Assembly: GCF_018139145.2 (NCBI RefSeq)
Contig: NC_059476.1
Location: forward strand, 8,221,501-8,285,500
Length of the DNA: 64,000 nucleotides
Direction: 5' to 3'
Source of the DNA: Gymnogyps californianus
Lineage: Eukaryota; Chordata; Aves; Accipitriformes; Cathartidae
Positions 12,201-25,700 of this stretch are shown one piece after another. The notes beneath the pieces are model-generated. The model saw only the letters and a program-made list of their open reading frames with translations. It was not told where the DNA came from and made no database searches. The position numbers and the translations under genes were made by a program. Within the stretch, counting starts at the first letter, position 1, and every line of letters begins with the position of its first letter.

Positions 12201-15200
12201 AACTTTACTACCATGACTTGTCACATTTATTTCAGACAAATAGCCCATGATGGTGAAGTTAGACATGTGTGTAACATTTGCAGTATTGTGGCCTTAATGA
12301 ATTATTACTTTAAATATGATCTTGGTCCAATATGTAACTCACTTCAGAAAGAAATTACCATCATATTTTGTAACTTATATTTTTTGGTTTTTATAAGATA
12401 TCATGTAGAACAGAAAATAATGAGGCCCACTAGCTTGCTATATAAGACAACTGGTAAAAAAAATCTCAAGAAATTTATCCATAAATATGCTTCTTCCTAA
12501 AAGTAAAAAAAAAAAAACCCCAAACATGAAAACTGCAACTTTCATCTGAGATAGTTGTGTCTCCCCATGCACAGACCACAATTCACATAGCTGGAAAAAT
12601 TAACAGCAAAAAGTCTAACATCCCACTTCCATTTTTTTCACTGTTTTATTGTCATTAAAAATCTGTTGTTCCTAATATTTCACAAAAAGCAAAGCTGGTG
12701 ACTATTCCAGACCTTGCTAAGAAAGCAGAGGTAGTGAGTCTGTGGCTTATAAGCCTGATTTCTTTCTGTGACACATTTGCTGTACAGACTTTTTCATTAA
12801 TAATGCTATTTGATTGTTTAAATAGGAAGTGTGTGCCACACTTAATTTTTTTTTTTAATTATTTTATTAATTGGGGTGGCTGAAATGTGATGTACCCATT
12901 CATGGGAAATTCTGTCCCTTAAGAACTGCTTCAGGTACAGCTTGGAGAAAATTCTGTGTTATGCTTAAAGATACTTGAAATGGGCAAGAAGAGATTAAAA
13001 ACAGTGGAGAATAGTGAAAATCTTAGACACTCTCAAAGCAACTGAAGGTAGGTCCGCACTGCAGTACAGCACTATAATACTGACCTACCTGAAATAACTC
13101 AGCAGTACCAGCTTATCAGTACTAAGATTTGGTGCTGTCTCAACATTAAACTCAGAGTGGGCTAATTCATCTTGTGCCGACTACTCTGACATCAGAATAC
13201 AGACTAACAGGTTTAAAGTCAGCATATACATTTCTATGCTTTAGTCACAGGAGAGCATAAGAGCTGATTACTTACTGGCCATTTCCAGATGCCAGTAAAT
13301 GTAACAAGTCTTTGAAGGCAAAGATGTTTCATGTGTGTGTTTGTGGGGGTTTTTGGTTGGTTGGTTTTGGTTTTTATTGCTCTTAGCGAAGGGGAGAAGA
13401 AATGGGAAAGCGGTGTGTATGTCATGTGCATCATCTGCTGAGTGGGAGAACAGTAACCACAATTTAAAAAAAAAAAAAAATTTTTTCTGGAGCTAAGTTT
13501 TTCACAACTTAAAAAAGGCCTTTAAAAGGTCCAGTGCTATTAGGACTCCAGTGTTTCTTTCTTAACTTCTCTCTGAATGCTTTATTTTCTGGCATTTGAA
13601 CTTAAACTGTACCTTTTGAAATGGCTATGTAATTCCTCTGCTTTAATGAGTGGCCGAAGCTCCCTTTGAGAAGTCCGTGGCAGTCACACTAAACTTGCAC
13701 AGATACTCGTGGTCGTGGATGAACGCCTGAGACAATCCGTTGTGTTAGAAGTGGGTAATTTTGTAAAATTCCTTTCAAGGAAACATGAAGAGTCCACAAA
13801 CTAATGATTTTAGTATCTGTTCAGGGACACCCAAAAAGGCACAAAGGTTTAGGCAGTCCCATAAAGCTACGTACAGTATGAATGATCAGTAGTGCCATCG
13901 GTACCTGATTTGCCAGTTAGTAATTGGTGTTTCAGTTGGTTGTGTATACTCCAGTCTGCAAGCATTTTGAGCCGATATGATATAGAATGCAAATATATAT
14001 ATAAAAATGCAGTAATTGCAAAACTGACAATGTTGAATAAACCTAAACAAGCTGAAGGACGTATTTTCTGATATTGCAAATATTTGTACTAGAAAAATTG
14101 TGTGAATATTCATTCTCAAGATGATTTTGAGTGTTGGGTGATTCCTTTGTTTTACTGGTGAAGACTGTTTTCAAGACAGAATGAGTTTTTCCGAGGTTTT
14201 TTTTGGTGTGAAAGGTGATTAATGTGAAAGGTTGACCTTTTTAGTGGACGACAGATTAGGCAAGTGCATGGCTGCCGAGGACAACTATGTGAGTACGGAA
14301 AAACCTCTCTAGAGTCATGGGTTTTCAGAGCAGAGTAAGAGCTGCAGTGGAGGAAACCAGAATACCAGGTAAAGCAAAAAGCAAGTAATTAAAACTGTCT
14401 AAAATTTGAAGGATCAGCCTGGTCCAGAAACCTACTGCAAACTCTACAGTGGACATTGGGTAGAGGCAAGGGATGGCTTAACTATCAAACTAAGTGGTAT
14501 AGGATGGATTAAGAAAATGTGGTTATGCACCTAAATAAATTCCGTAATATCCCTGTAGAGGCAGATTTCTGATAAAACTTTCGTATTTTTACATTCACTG
14601 TAACTCAGTCCTGTTTGCCATGAAGTTTTATTTTTATTGGTGGTCTCTACTTATAGTGAAAGCTCATTCTGCAGTTATTTGCTTTTCCAAACTTATTTTG
14701 GTGTTGCATGTTAAGTTTTTAATGGTTTTATCCAATTTCTTCTTCCAAGCAAAATGGGCAGAAGAATATCCTTTTGGCAGTTGCTCAGTTGTATACTGTA
14801 AAATGAATTGTGCAAGAACAATAATTTGGACCTTCAGGACAGCTGGTTGACAAACGAATTTTTTTCAGAAGCAGCCGCTATTTTCCTTTTAATTTCTTAT
14901 TGAAAGTTTTATTTTATATATATATATTTTAAAATGTTTAAATATATTTATAAACTAAGTTATTTTGAAAAAACAAACACCCCCACCCCCACCTTACCCC
15001 CCATTCTAATATATCTAGAACAAATACATGTTCATTCAACATATTTGTCTAATATGTTTTGGCAAGATATTAAAAAAAATGGAGCAGGGGAAAACAAATA
15101 AACATGTTTTTTTGAAATTAACTGAATCAATGAAACCTGGGAATGGGGGAAAAAATACATGAAAATTTTGAACCAAGCCTGATATTAAAGGTGTATGTTT

Positions 15201-18200
15201 CTTTGGTATGGGGGAAGCATCACATAGCAAGAAAGAGTATGTTAATTATTGTCATAGGAGTATTGATACAGATTTTGGAATAGTAACAACTTTAGATCTT
15301 AAGATTTAGCTTCAATCATGGAAACAATAAAAGTCAGATTTTTATTCAAGCAATCTTAGGAAACACATTTTATGAATGATTTGAAAAAAAATAATCCAGA
15401 AATCAGTAAGCTAATTTCCAAGTTTGTAAATGTGTTTTCCTAGTATATGTTGGTTTCCTAGAATACAGTATTGCTTCTAGCTGTGATGTATACTGATGTT
15501 TTAAGTAGCCACTATATAATCTTTTGCATTAGATTACCTTCAACCTTTTCTTAATAGTGGTTTGTAATTAATGCCTGTTTCTAGTGGGGAGGAGAATAAA
15601 TATTAGAGTCAATTTTCTATGTAGAGTTAATTTTATTACAGAGGTTATTTCCTTTCTTTGTTTGTCACATTGTGTAGTCTAGTTATTCTATAAATACTAA
15701 TGTAGCTTTTGATTTTTTCTTTTTTTTTTTTTAAATCTTCTGTCAACATGTTTTCACATGTCTGAACCTGCTAAAGGAAATACAAAGATTAAGGAGATGG
15801 AGGCACATGTCCAATTTTAGGTAGCCAGTTACTGGGTTTGTTCTTTTTGAGTCTGTATCTGTTTTTGCAGTATATTTGAATGCATACTAACCAGGGAGTC
15901 GCTTGGGAATCCCAGCCTATTTAACAAGTTTATGAAACAAATTTTTAATGGATTTCTGTGCAACTGTGTGAATGTACATATGTATCAATACACCTACGTA
16001 CATATAAGATGTAATAGTGAACACAGTTTATAATTGTTAATCAGTACATAGTTTATTGACTACTGAACTACTTAGGCATCCCAAGAACAATGCTAGCTCT
16101 CAAATGCTCAGAAAACTTTTTCCCCTTTCTGTTGTTGGCAGTTTTCTCTCTGCCTGGGAAATTAAAGTGTTTCTGTCATCACGGATTCCTTGGGCTACAT
16201 CAGACACTTTCTATGCAAGATGGTTCTCTTGACAATTTCCCCAGAACACTTCAGGGGTTATCCTGCCACGTGGACAGGAGGGCTGGAGAATAGGTTGGAA
16301 AGGGCTTATGCTAATCTGGCTCCGTAGTTTTGGGCTTCGGGGCTGTGTCACAAAGAGAAATAAAACTACTTCTTCTCTAAAGCATAGATGGAAATCCTCT
16401 CAGAGCATTAAAAAAAATTCCTTTTTTTCCTTTGAGTCTAGTGTTACTAAGGAGTGTATCGTGAGATTGGTGATACCTGTTTCTTTTCACTGTCTTCTCT
16501 AGCCTGTATAAATAATCTAGCAGTCACTTCACTGTGCAGGTCATATATGACTGCATTCAATAATAGGGTTGAAAAAAGTTAAAGTCCATATTTTAAAGAT
16601 ATGTGCCAAAAACCTTTTTTTAATAATACAAATATCTGAGTCTTCAGAATAGAAGGAACTGCTTCCTGGTTTTGTACTTTAATGTTTTTTTTTTCTGACA
16701 TGAAATATTCCTTCCTTTCCTCTCAGCATGCAGTGTTGTCTAGGAGAGTGTAATACTTTACAGGCATATTCATAGACATTATCTCTTCTTTTTCCCTAAA
16801 ACACATTAGACCATACCTTGCAAGAATACCTAAGATCCACTGTAGTAACTCTGATGAGTTGGAAAAATAAGGTTTTTAGCTACAGTACAGCACTGACATG
16901 GTGTCAATTTGTGACACATACAGCATGTTACATACCACTGATAGGGAATAAGAAATATTTGTAAAAATATTATTCTTTCGTTGATGTAAAGTCAATGAAA
17001 TAAGATTTTTTTATGTGTGCTTGGGTGATCAAGCTTTTCTTAGCATTTATTCAAAAGAATGTGACATGCTTATTAAATTCTAATAAAGCTTTATTATGTT
17101 AATGCTTACAAATAGTTAAGCAAATATGGAATATTAGTTACAGAGTAAAATTAAGCTTTCAAAAAAAAATTTCCTTTTTAGTTCCTGAAAATAAGTAATT
17201 TTGGTTTAAAAGCAAAAATCTTATGCTCTAATTATCATACTGTGGCTTAATTTTGTGACTTTATTTTTGTATGCATCTAATAGTTTTTAAAGTTTAACTG
17301 AATGATGTTGCACTGCTAGTAAGAGGTTGTCATACATACTGTTCCAGATGTTGTCATCTCTGTATTTATTAATGGACATTATTTATTATGTCTTGTCTTA
17401 GAAATTCTGAATGGAAGTGCTATATCTAATGTTAACTTACATTGTAGTTATGAGACGACAGTATTACTGATGACATTCTTACCTCTGTATTCAAAAATAA
17501 CCTAACTTCATAGGTACAGTTTTGGAAGTAAATAGTAAATGAGATGGCATAACATTTGTCTGTTGCCTATAAGAGGGATGTTTATTTATCATCCCTTTGC
17601 ATTTGCAGATTCTTTCAGACTGATAATTTAATGAAGCATTTGAAGATTAAAACTGCATTGACACTCGTGTAAATATTTGGCCATTTAAATGGTATTAGCA
17701 AGCTATAAACTTCTGAATGATCACTGTGTAGCTGTGGAGTTCAGTATCAGTGTGTTAAAAAAGGTTGGAAAAATTGATTTTCACTGACATCCAACATCTG
17801 CTAGGCTTTCAGAACGACACGGCTGAGGTAAGGAAAGGCTATGAGAAACAACATAATTTTCTGCTGCATTGTATTTCCAGAGCATACTTCCAGTATTGAA
17901 CTGAAAGTAGTGGTGGGGTTGTGCTCTGCAGTGGCTTGTACACTGATGCATATAAATGAACTAAAGCCTGTACTGTGAAATCGATGCTTATAGACTTTTT
18001 TCCTGTAAAATTCAGGCAGTCACAGCCTCACATCAAAATGTTTTATTAATTTTAAAGTGGATGGACATCTTGTGTCCTCTTCTTGGTTTTTTTTCCTTGA
18101 ATAATAAAACACTAAGGAAATTACTACTTTTCATTTTTTCCCAAGATAGTCATTCCTGTTCTGTTGCATCTTAATCTCAACACGTATTTCATAAGTAGTC

Positions 18201-20119
18201 TGGGGCTTGCTTACTTTTTTTACAAAGAGGTACATTTTCTAAGTTCTGTGACATTGTTTAGCTCTAACCCTTTCAGTATAGATTACTCTGAATGTATGCC
18301 TGTCACTGACAAGCAAGTAGTGTTATCTGCTTTTGCTTTCTCCTTGCTTACGTAACTACTAAGGTTTGCAGGAACTAGTAAACCAGAGCTATTAATTAGA
18401 TCAAATTAAAATAAACTTGCTTTAATATGGTATAGGTAGTTGGTTAAAATTTTCCTTTCTCCTAGGCACAGCTGTTAATTTTTCTCCCTTGCAGGAAACT
18501 TCCTTGATAATAAATGTTCTTTCATTATCAACAATTTTCTTCTAACCTCTGTGTCATTTAGCTGACTTTTGTCCTTCTGATGTCTCATGTTCCAGTAGAT
18601 CTTTGGCTCTTCATGTTTATTATCAAGTTTTAATTTGAGGGAGAGGCAGAAAGGCATAAAGTAGCTGTGCTGGGTGCATGAAGATGCTTGGTTTTGTGAG
18701 TGTACTTGTTGGGGTGGGGGGTGTTTGAGAGCTTGAAACAGTGTTTACCTGCACTGTAGCTAGCCTGAGATATTGTGGTATTACCTGGTGAAACTTGGAG
18801 TTGCTAGAAATAAAAATCAAGGAAACTATTCATCTGGTTTGGGTTGATAAATAAAACCAGTTTACTTCGTGAGAAAGCTTGTGACTGTGCCAAAGTTAAT
18901 AAAAAGTTGAGATGAGCTTTGATTGTTATGTTCAAAGGCTCTCTCCTTCCAAAACCAGCTTTCCATCAGATACTGCTAGAATATTGGAAGTCTCCTTGCC
19001 GTCAGTGAGTCATACGCATTGCAGTCGGTGTCCCTGCATGGGAGCCAAGTGTTCAGAGATACCTAAGTGTCTTTAGTCCCTGCTGTCCCTCGTTTCTTTT
19101 ATGTGGCCTTGCCCTGGAGGAGGACGAAAAGGGTGAAATGCTGGGAATCACCTCAGAGGTTCCTAGTCTTTTACAGTAGAGAATATTTTCACTGTTAAGT
19201 CATCCACTGTTGAGATCTGCTCAAAGAAGTCCTTGGATTCAAAGGAAGCTCAAGAGGATGAGGGTCTGTACTGACAAACTCTGCAAGAAAGAGCTTTCGG
19301 TAACATTTTTTTCCTTTTTACTGTCTAATTATGCCCTTTCCCCATATCTGCTCATCACGCAGTTTGCCATGATTGCAAGTACTAACAGTGGTTAGAGGTC
19401 ATTGCTGCCTTTCTTCAAAACGCTAGATGTTGCAGTACCAGCTCTTGTTTTCCTTGTGACATTCTCTTTCAAATAAATCCCATTGCTTTCTGAAGAACGA
19501 GTCTTAAGAAATCTTATGCCACTCTTTGAATGGGTGAGAAAACACCCGACTGTAAAAGAAAGTAGATTTGCTTGAGGTGACTCCTGTAAAAGTGTTACGA
19601 TGGCTAGCTTCCTTCAGTAGTTGGATGTTTTTCTGATCTGCTCAAAGACTGATTGTACAAGAGTTATTTCATGTTGCAAACAAACTTACAGCAATGTTTC
19701 TTCTGCAGTGATGCAAAACTAACAGACTGTCCGTCCTGGATGAGCCATGACTTAAACATCTTGTCTTATTAATTAACTCCAGTTCTGGGCATTAAGATCT
19801 GGAACTAATGTAAGATTTCAGAAGAAACCATATATCAAAATAGATGTATCCCTCAAGGAGTGTAATTAAATGGCCAGAATAACTTAGTGTTAAGAGGAAA
19901 ATCATCCTGTTTTGTTTTTTTTTCCTCTACCATTCTGTCTAAACATCCATTTCTTTCCTGAAATTCTCTCACTAAAGAGCTTTATACTTCAGTGGACTAA
20001 CAAAAATTAGGGCAAAAAATGGTTATAGTTTGCTTTTCGGTCCTTTGTAATATTCATGTTTGTCAGCATTCCTTAAGTGGGAATTTACTTTCTGATCTTC
20101 ATTATGATAGTTTCGTTAT
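9231..20119. other. PDZD8 intron, no gene seen
   Basis: About 10.9 kb of AT-rich intronic sequence. Visible items are a GC-rich patch at about 10505-10680 with a 71-codon open frame that lacks an ATG, an AT repeat near 14917-14930, a C-rich block at 14979-15003 and poly-A/T runs (for example 13466-13486). I found no segment encoding the known PDZD8 residues that precede the PDZ domain. Confidence 0.5.
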
Positions 20120-20250
20120 CTATTCAAACACAAAGATTTGGAAATCTTTTTCCAACCTTAATCATTTAGAGCAAGACTTTCAAAGGAACCATCATATGAA
20201 CATTGAGATTTGAGTACTTAGACTCTGTGGCAAATCTCAGAAATAATAGT
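20120..20250 (+). repeat. Inverted repeat, left arm (131 bp)
   Basis: It matches the reverse complement of 21573-21703 over its full 131 bp, with 5 mismatches counted by eye and no gaps (96 %). Flanking sequences do not match beyond these ends. No direct target-site duplication is evident, and I do not recognise the sequence as a known transposon family. Confidence 0.95.
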
Positions 20251-21572
20251 TGTCTCATTGTCTGATAATAATATGCAGAGCTACATAGCATAGGGAAGTG
20301 ATTTTTGGAAGGAGTTTTTGTTGCAGGTTTGTATGCTGCCACAGCAAATTAATGTCATTTGTGTTTTTGACAGTTAAAATATTCAGCTAGTGTTGCTTGA
20401 AATTGTAGTAATTGTTCATGTTGTTTCCATACAGCACATGCAATACTTGTGAATTGCTAACTTAAAGCCATGTTATATATAAATAAAGGACTAAAGCAGA
20501 AGAGTAATTTTTTTCTTTAAAAAAAGTTTCTCTTTTCTTCCACACGTATTTCTAATACTTTTTCTTTGTTTCTTAACACTTAAGAGTTTATTATTTAACT
20601 TTTTAAAATTTAATTATGTATCAGAGTTTCTTTGGTATAAATGGGAACGGCCTTAATTAAAACAACCCCCACCCCCAAAACCCTACCACAGTTGTTTCTG
20701 TAGGCAACTATTTACTTGTTTGCATTATGGAAGAACCTTGAATCTTGGAACTGCAATTAAGCTTATATTTGGTCTTGTTAATGTTACATACCTTACTGGG
20801 TATTCACAATAGGCATTAACAAAGTTTCAGAGAAAATATTATCTTTAAGTGACTGTGGGAAATGCAGAAAATTAGTGACAAAGCTTAGAAAGTTAATGCA
20901 AATCTGCTTCTTCAAACTCAATGCTGTTCTTAAGCAAACTGTTAAGTAGTGTAGCATTTTTATTTCTATAAAGAACTGAACAACAATTAACAAAAAACCA
21001 AGATGTGGTGCTATTAAGATTATAGGAAAGGAGTGAAAGCCATGCAGCCAAGGAGAGTCATGTACTGAAGTTAAGTAATCCACTTCATCTGTGGAAAGCC
21101 ATTGTACAAAACTAAGCAAACGAATGCATCCTCAAAAGAGGAAGGTGAACTCCAGACAGTTCAAACATCGACAATTGAATAGCAACAAAGTAAATGCAGA
21201 AGGATGGAGGAGAAGACTGTCTACCTAAACTCAGTAAATTGAAACCAAATAGAAAATTTCCTCTGGAGGTTTTCTACAAACAATGTCTGTCTCTCTGTTC
21301 TTGGGAATCAAAAAAGCAAATTAAATTTCTGTCCTTGGAGCTGAAACATAGACTATGAGTTCCCCTTTCAAATAGAATATATTTTGGTGGAATGATAGTA
21401 GACAGTCATTTGAAACAGTCCAGAAGGAATGTGCTTTAGGGAAAAAAAAAGTGTATTTTTAAATTCATTAAGGACAGTATTTATTAAGAAAAAAGTTGCC
21501 AAAGATCGCAGACACTGAGGTGTGTAAACAATTGACCACTACCTAGATATATTCTTATATCTAATGGTATAT
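20251..21572. other. Spacer of the inverted repeat
   Basis: 1322 bp of AT-rich intronic sequence between the two arms. No coding region is recognised. Its right end holds a short hairpin (21544-21563) and most of an 18-bp palindrome (21562-21579) at the inner edge of the right arm. Confidence 0.7.
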
Positions 21573-21579
21573 ACCATTA
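21562..21579. repeat. Perfect 18-bp palindrome
   Basis: TAATGGTATATACCATTA is its own reverse complement. It straddles the inner edge of the right inverted-repeat arm and overlaps a second hairpin, TAGATATA / TATATCTA with a 4-base loop, at 21544-21563. Confidence 0.9.
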
Positions 21580-21703
21580 TTTCTGAGATTTGCCACAGAG
21601 TCTAAGTACTCAAATCTCAATTTTCCTATGATGGTTCCTTTGAAAGTCTTGCTCTAAATGATTAAGGTTGGAAAAAGATTTCCAAATCCTTGTGTTTTAA
21701 TAG
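21573..21703 (-). repeat. Inverted repeat, right arm (131 bp)
   Basis: Reverse-complement partner of 20120-20250, 5 mismatches in 131 bp. In PDZD8 pre-mRNA the two arms could pair into a long double-stranded stem with a 1.3-kb loop, whose base lies about 845 bp before the PDZ exon. Confidence 0.95.
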
Positions 21704-22548
21704 AGACTTCCAAATTATAAGAGATCCATGCATGAGTGTGGGAGGAAACTCTACTACAGAGATTGCACCTCAGTCTTTTTTTTTTTTTTTTTAAAGAATA
21801 AGATATTTGAGATTGAGTTAAATTTTATCTTGTATTAATTTTGCAAGATAAATATGAGGAAAGAGTTCTGAGTCTTTGAAGAAACTTCTTAGGCTATTGT
21901 TAATTTAGATTTATTCTAAATATGCTTTAGCAATGTGTAAGTACATAATAGTTTTCTCACTCCAAACACCTCTTTGTATAGACTACTGAAGAGCTACTCA
22001 TAGTAACAGGTTTTATAACACAAATGTGGTATGATCAAAGTGATACCTAGATTGATGGTACAGTGCTCCTTTTAACAAAACTTCTTCCCAATAAAATGGA
22101 GGATGAAGTTGTGTTTCGTTGTAGCTTTGTTAGGGCTGGGGCTTTTTGCAAAGATGAGCCATGTATTGCCTTTCCTGCTGATTTGTATTTGCATAGATTA
22201 GCTCAGTATTGTTATTAATTGTATATAAACTATTGAACAGATGTGTACACACATACACTTTTTTATAAATACGTTTATTTTGCTGACAATTCCTTGCACT
22301 GCTTTCTAGTTTTGGCATATTTGGCTCTTCAGAACGGGTAACATTTGGTTACATCTTTCTCCAAAGGTGTAAACTGGATTGGCAGACAGTTAATCTGTTA
22401 TGTGATAATCTGCTTAATGAAGTCAATGGATGTCCTAATGTAATTTTTTTAATAATATCAGTTGTATAATTTTATTTAAACAATTATTAGTAACATGAAT
22501 CCTTGCAGTCAGCTTAATTTGACATACTCTTAACTTCTTTCTCTCTAG
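21704..22548. other. PDZD8 intron, end next to the PDZ exon
   Basis: AT-rich intronic sequence with a 17-T run at 21776-21792. It ends in a pyrimidine tract (22530-22546) and acceptor TAG at 22546-22548. No gene is seen. Confidence 0.7.
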
Positions 22549-22711
22549 GCAGAACTAGTGAAAGGGAACCTGCAAAGTGTTGGGCTCACGCTCCGCCTTG
22601 TGCAATCCAAGGAAGAAGATGCAGGGCATGTTGTCATTGAAACTGTGACTCCAAACTCTCCTGCTGCAGCTGCTGATCTACAGAGGGGAGACAGACTTCT
22701 AGCAATTGGCA
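22549..22711 (+). CDS. PDZD8: PDZD8 second-last coding exon (PDZ domain, first part)
   Basis: This 163-bp exon encodes 54 residues plus one base of the next codon, reading AELVKGNLQSVGLTLRLVQ and onward to LLAIGS. It is preceded by a pyrimidine-rich tract ending in TAG and followed by the donor GTGAGT at 22712. The phase-1 end joins exactly to 25054 to give Gly-Ser-Val-Lys-Ile-Thr. A second acceptor AG lies 4 bases inside (22551-22552), so the true 5' edge could be 22553; only the phase of the missing upstream exon decides. The residues SVGLTL form the peptide-carboxylate loop of the PDZ fold. Confidence 0.93.
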
Positions 22712-25700
22712 GTGAGTAATATGTCAGCTTTCAAAATAGGTGTCGTCTTGCAAACTGGGAGGACGTGTCTGCATACAGTTCAACTAGACTGCCTTTCACA
22801 ACAGTTACAGTTATGCCTGGCACTGATGATAGAAACTAACACTTATGTATTTATGGCCACTTAAGGTTATCATTCACTTGATTTGTTTTCTTGCATATTT
22901 ATTTACTCTTTGCTAGGTAAAAGCCAAAATAAAGTTGAATAAAAATTTGAATGTAAATATATTTTAACTGCTCTAATAGTGATGCTGTGACGTTCTCTAC
23001 TTAGTTTCTTCCAGTGATGTTGTAAAATGTGCTCAGTTTACAAAGAAAACCATAACATTTTACATCCTAGGCCTGCATAGTCAGCTTTGAACCTAAAGGT
23101 ACTAAATAGAGTATGGAACAAGTAGTATAAACATATTTTTGACTAATAGAGTAATTGCCTGAAATATCAAAATGACCCAAGAAGATCTGCTGAGTGTTCG
23201 ATAGTATTTTTATACTTTTAGTATCAATTTTTGTCAGCTCTGACATGTGGGAGCCTAAGAATTATTTAGAAATCTACTCTGAAGTTCTCATATTTGAAGA
23301 CTTTGGCCAAGTTGTAACTGGCAGATAAGTGCTGCGTTGAGGCAAGAAGTTACCCTTGACTTTTGCAGGGGAGCGCACTGTGGGTTTTTTTGATAAAGAT
23401 TCTGTTGAAATCCCTGGGCATTATGAAGTGGCTTGATACTAGTTTATATTTTACAATTCTAAATTAGACCATCTTCAGGTATAGCTTGAATACTTCTGTT
23501 TTATATGGACCCTGTCACCAACAGAGAACTAGATCATAATAAACCATAATCAGAAACTGATACTGGAAATCTTACTGCTGTAAACTTGAGAATTGAAGGG
23601 GACCTACAGAATATGGCAGTGGACAGAAGGACAAATAAACCGTTAACAAAAACTGTGGCTAATCAACTTAGTGGAAGGAGCAGATGGATCCTGTTCATGA
23701 TGATTAAGAAATAATGCAATGTCTTCCATTCTACTCAATGTTGTGGGACTAAATAAAACATTATGGAGTGGGAATCATAAGTAGCTTAGTTTAAAGTTGT
23801 TGGGGTTTTTATACTGTCCAGGGATTTATAAAGACTAAAAAGGAGTGAAAATATCACTGTATATTAATAACACTTTAGAAATAAGTGTAGGTACCACTGA
23901 TAAAATAGAATGTAAACTGAAATCACTCTACGGGAAAAATGGTAAAAGAAATTCCGTTAGGGTTATGTTGTGAATATGGAGATTATCTCCATGTTGTTGG
24001 TAGAGAAAGAAATGCAGAAAGAACTGCATAATTATGAGCTATATGTAGTATCCCAGATATCCCTGCATGTGACAGCACACACATTTCTTCTCCAAACATT
24101 AACCGTATAAATAAGAGGTAAAGTAATTTTATATTTGGTTCTGCTAAGTCATTAAGATACTATAGAAGAGTTAGTGTGGTAAAATACTATGAAGATAGAA
24201 CTTTATACACTTACGACACGAACTACTCAAACTCCCTGCTAGCACAGTTGCATTAATATTTATTTTTTTTTTAAGTTTTTACCTGAGAGGTTTTACAGAC
24301 CAGAACTTAACTACTACAATGAGTTATTGTGATTAGGTACTGCCTAAATACCAATTGCATCGCTCCAGTGATTTAAAAGGGTTTTGAGTTGCTTCAAACA
24401 AGCAATTGATGATTGCTCTTGAACAAGGGAAAAGTAATTTTTACCCCCTGCATGACTATTTGGACTGTGTGTTCATTAAGATATTTTGGCTTGCATGTAA
24501 TTTGTTGAATCTTACCATAGGCTGGAGATAGTGTTAAATGACTCTGAAAGTTCTGATGAGGAAGATGATTCAGTTCACCGTTGAGCCACGCTGAGAATCA
24601 CGCCTGTATTTTGTTAACATACTGGAACTATTTTCTTTGTTAGGCTGCTTCTGTTTTAATTATAACTGTATTTAAAGATACCCATCTCTTTTGAATCCTT
24701 TGTCAAATGCATGCTGCTGAGAAGTCCAAACTTACAATAAGACCATGGTTAAAAATGTTAGCATATAAAATCAACGTTACTCTATAAGATTACAGCATTA
24801 ATAACAAACAGCAAACTGGAGTATTTATGTTAGTACCTTTTCCAGCTCCTGAAGTGATATATTTGTATGAATAAAATGGACAGGATCCATCTGTTACCTT
24901 TCAGTTAAGCTCATCTGTCATAATTGACTTCCTCTGTTAGTGAGCAACAGTATTATTACCACTGTTAAAGATCTAAATGTTTGTCAGCTATTTTTGGCCA
25001 TTTTGATTGTTCTCGTAATTAAAATTTTAACAATTTTTGTCTTTTTTTAATAGGTGTTAAAATCACATCAACTGTCCAAGTGTTGAAGCTTATTAGACAG
25101 GCTGGGGACAGAGTTTTAGTGTTTTATGAAAGGCCTGTTGGGTATAATCAGCATGGTTCAGCACTGCAGGATGGATTTGGACAATTGGAAGACACTGCTT
25201 TCTTGACACAGCCAGAAGATGACCAAGCTAGTTTATCAGCTGATGTTGATAACAGAGATTTTGATTCAGAATTTGAGGACTTAGCTTGTGAATCACCTGA
25301 CCAAAAAGAAGATCTGCCAACAACTCCAAGTCCCAAACGTTCAGTAGTAATACTTGCTGCTAAACCACTTGGAACTATATCTCCGATTCTGAATCGAAAA
25401 CTACATTTAGGAAGTTGTCAGACGACATCAAAAATGCAACAAAAAGATGGAGCTAAAGTGGCAACACCCAAAACTAATGAGGGTTCAGATGCATCACAGC
25501 AATCGGGTAAACAGTCACAAGGATCCAGTACTAAGCCTCCTGTGCCACCTAGGCCACAAAGTAAGCCTATTTTGCCTACTAGTGAAACTCAGAATCTGTT
25601 AGAAACTGGATGTGTATCTTCTGAAAAACCAGAGAGGCCACCTCCACCTACAAATAACGGAGATAAATGTACAGAGAAGGTAGTAAAGAATAATGATCAA

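Noticed and set aside
1..22548. Search for the PDZD8 exons before the PDZ exon
   Set aside because: No splice-flanked segment with the expected residues (the SMP end or the region before AELVKGN) was found; they are assumed to be left of the window.
24501..24584. Alternative terminal exon of PDZD8
   Set aside because: Joined to the exon ending at 22711, the reading frame meets TAG after three codons.
23682..24892. Second inverted repeat, 23682-23698 against 24876-24892 (16 of 17 bases)
   Set aside because: Similarity does not extend beyond the 17-bp core, so it is plausibly chance in a 64-kb window.
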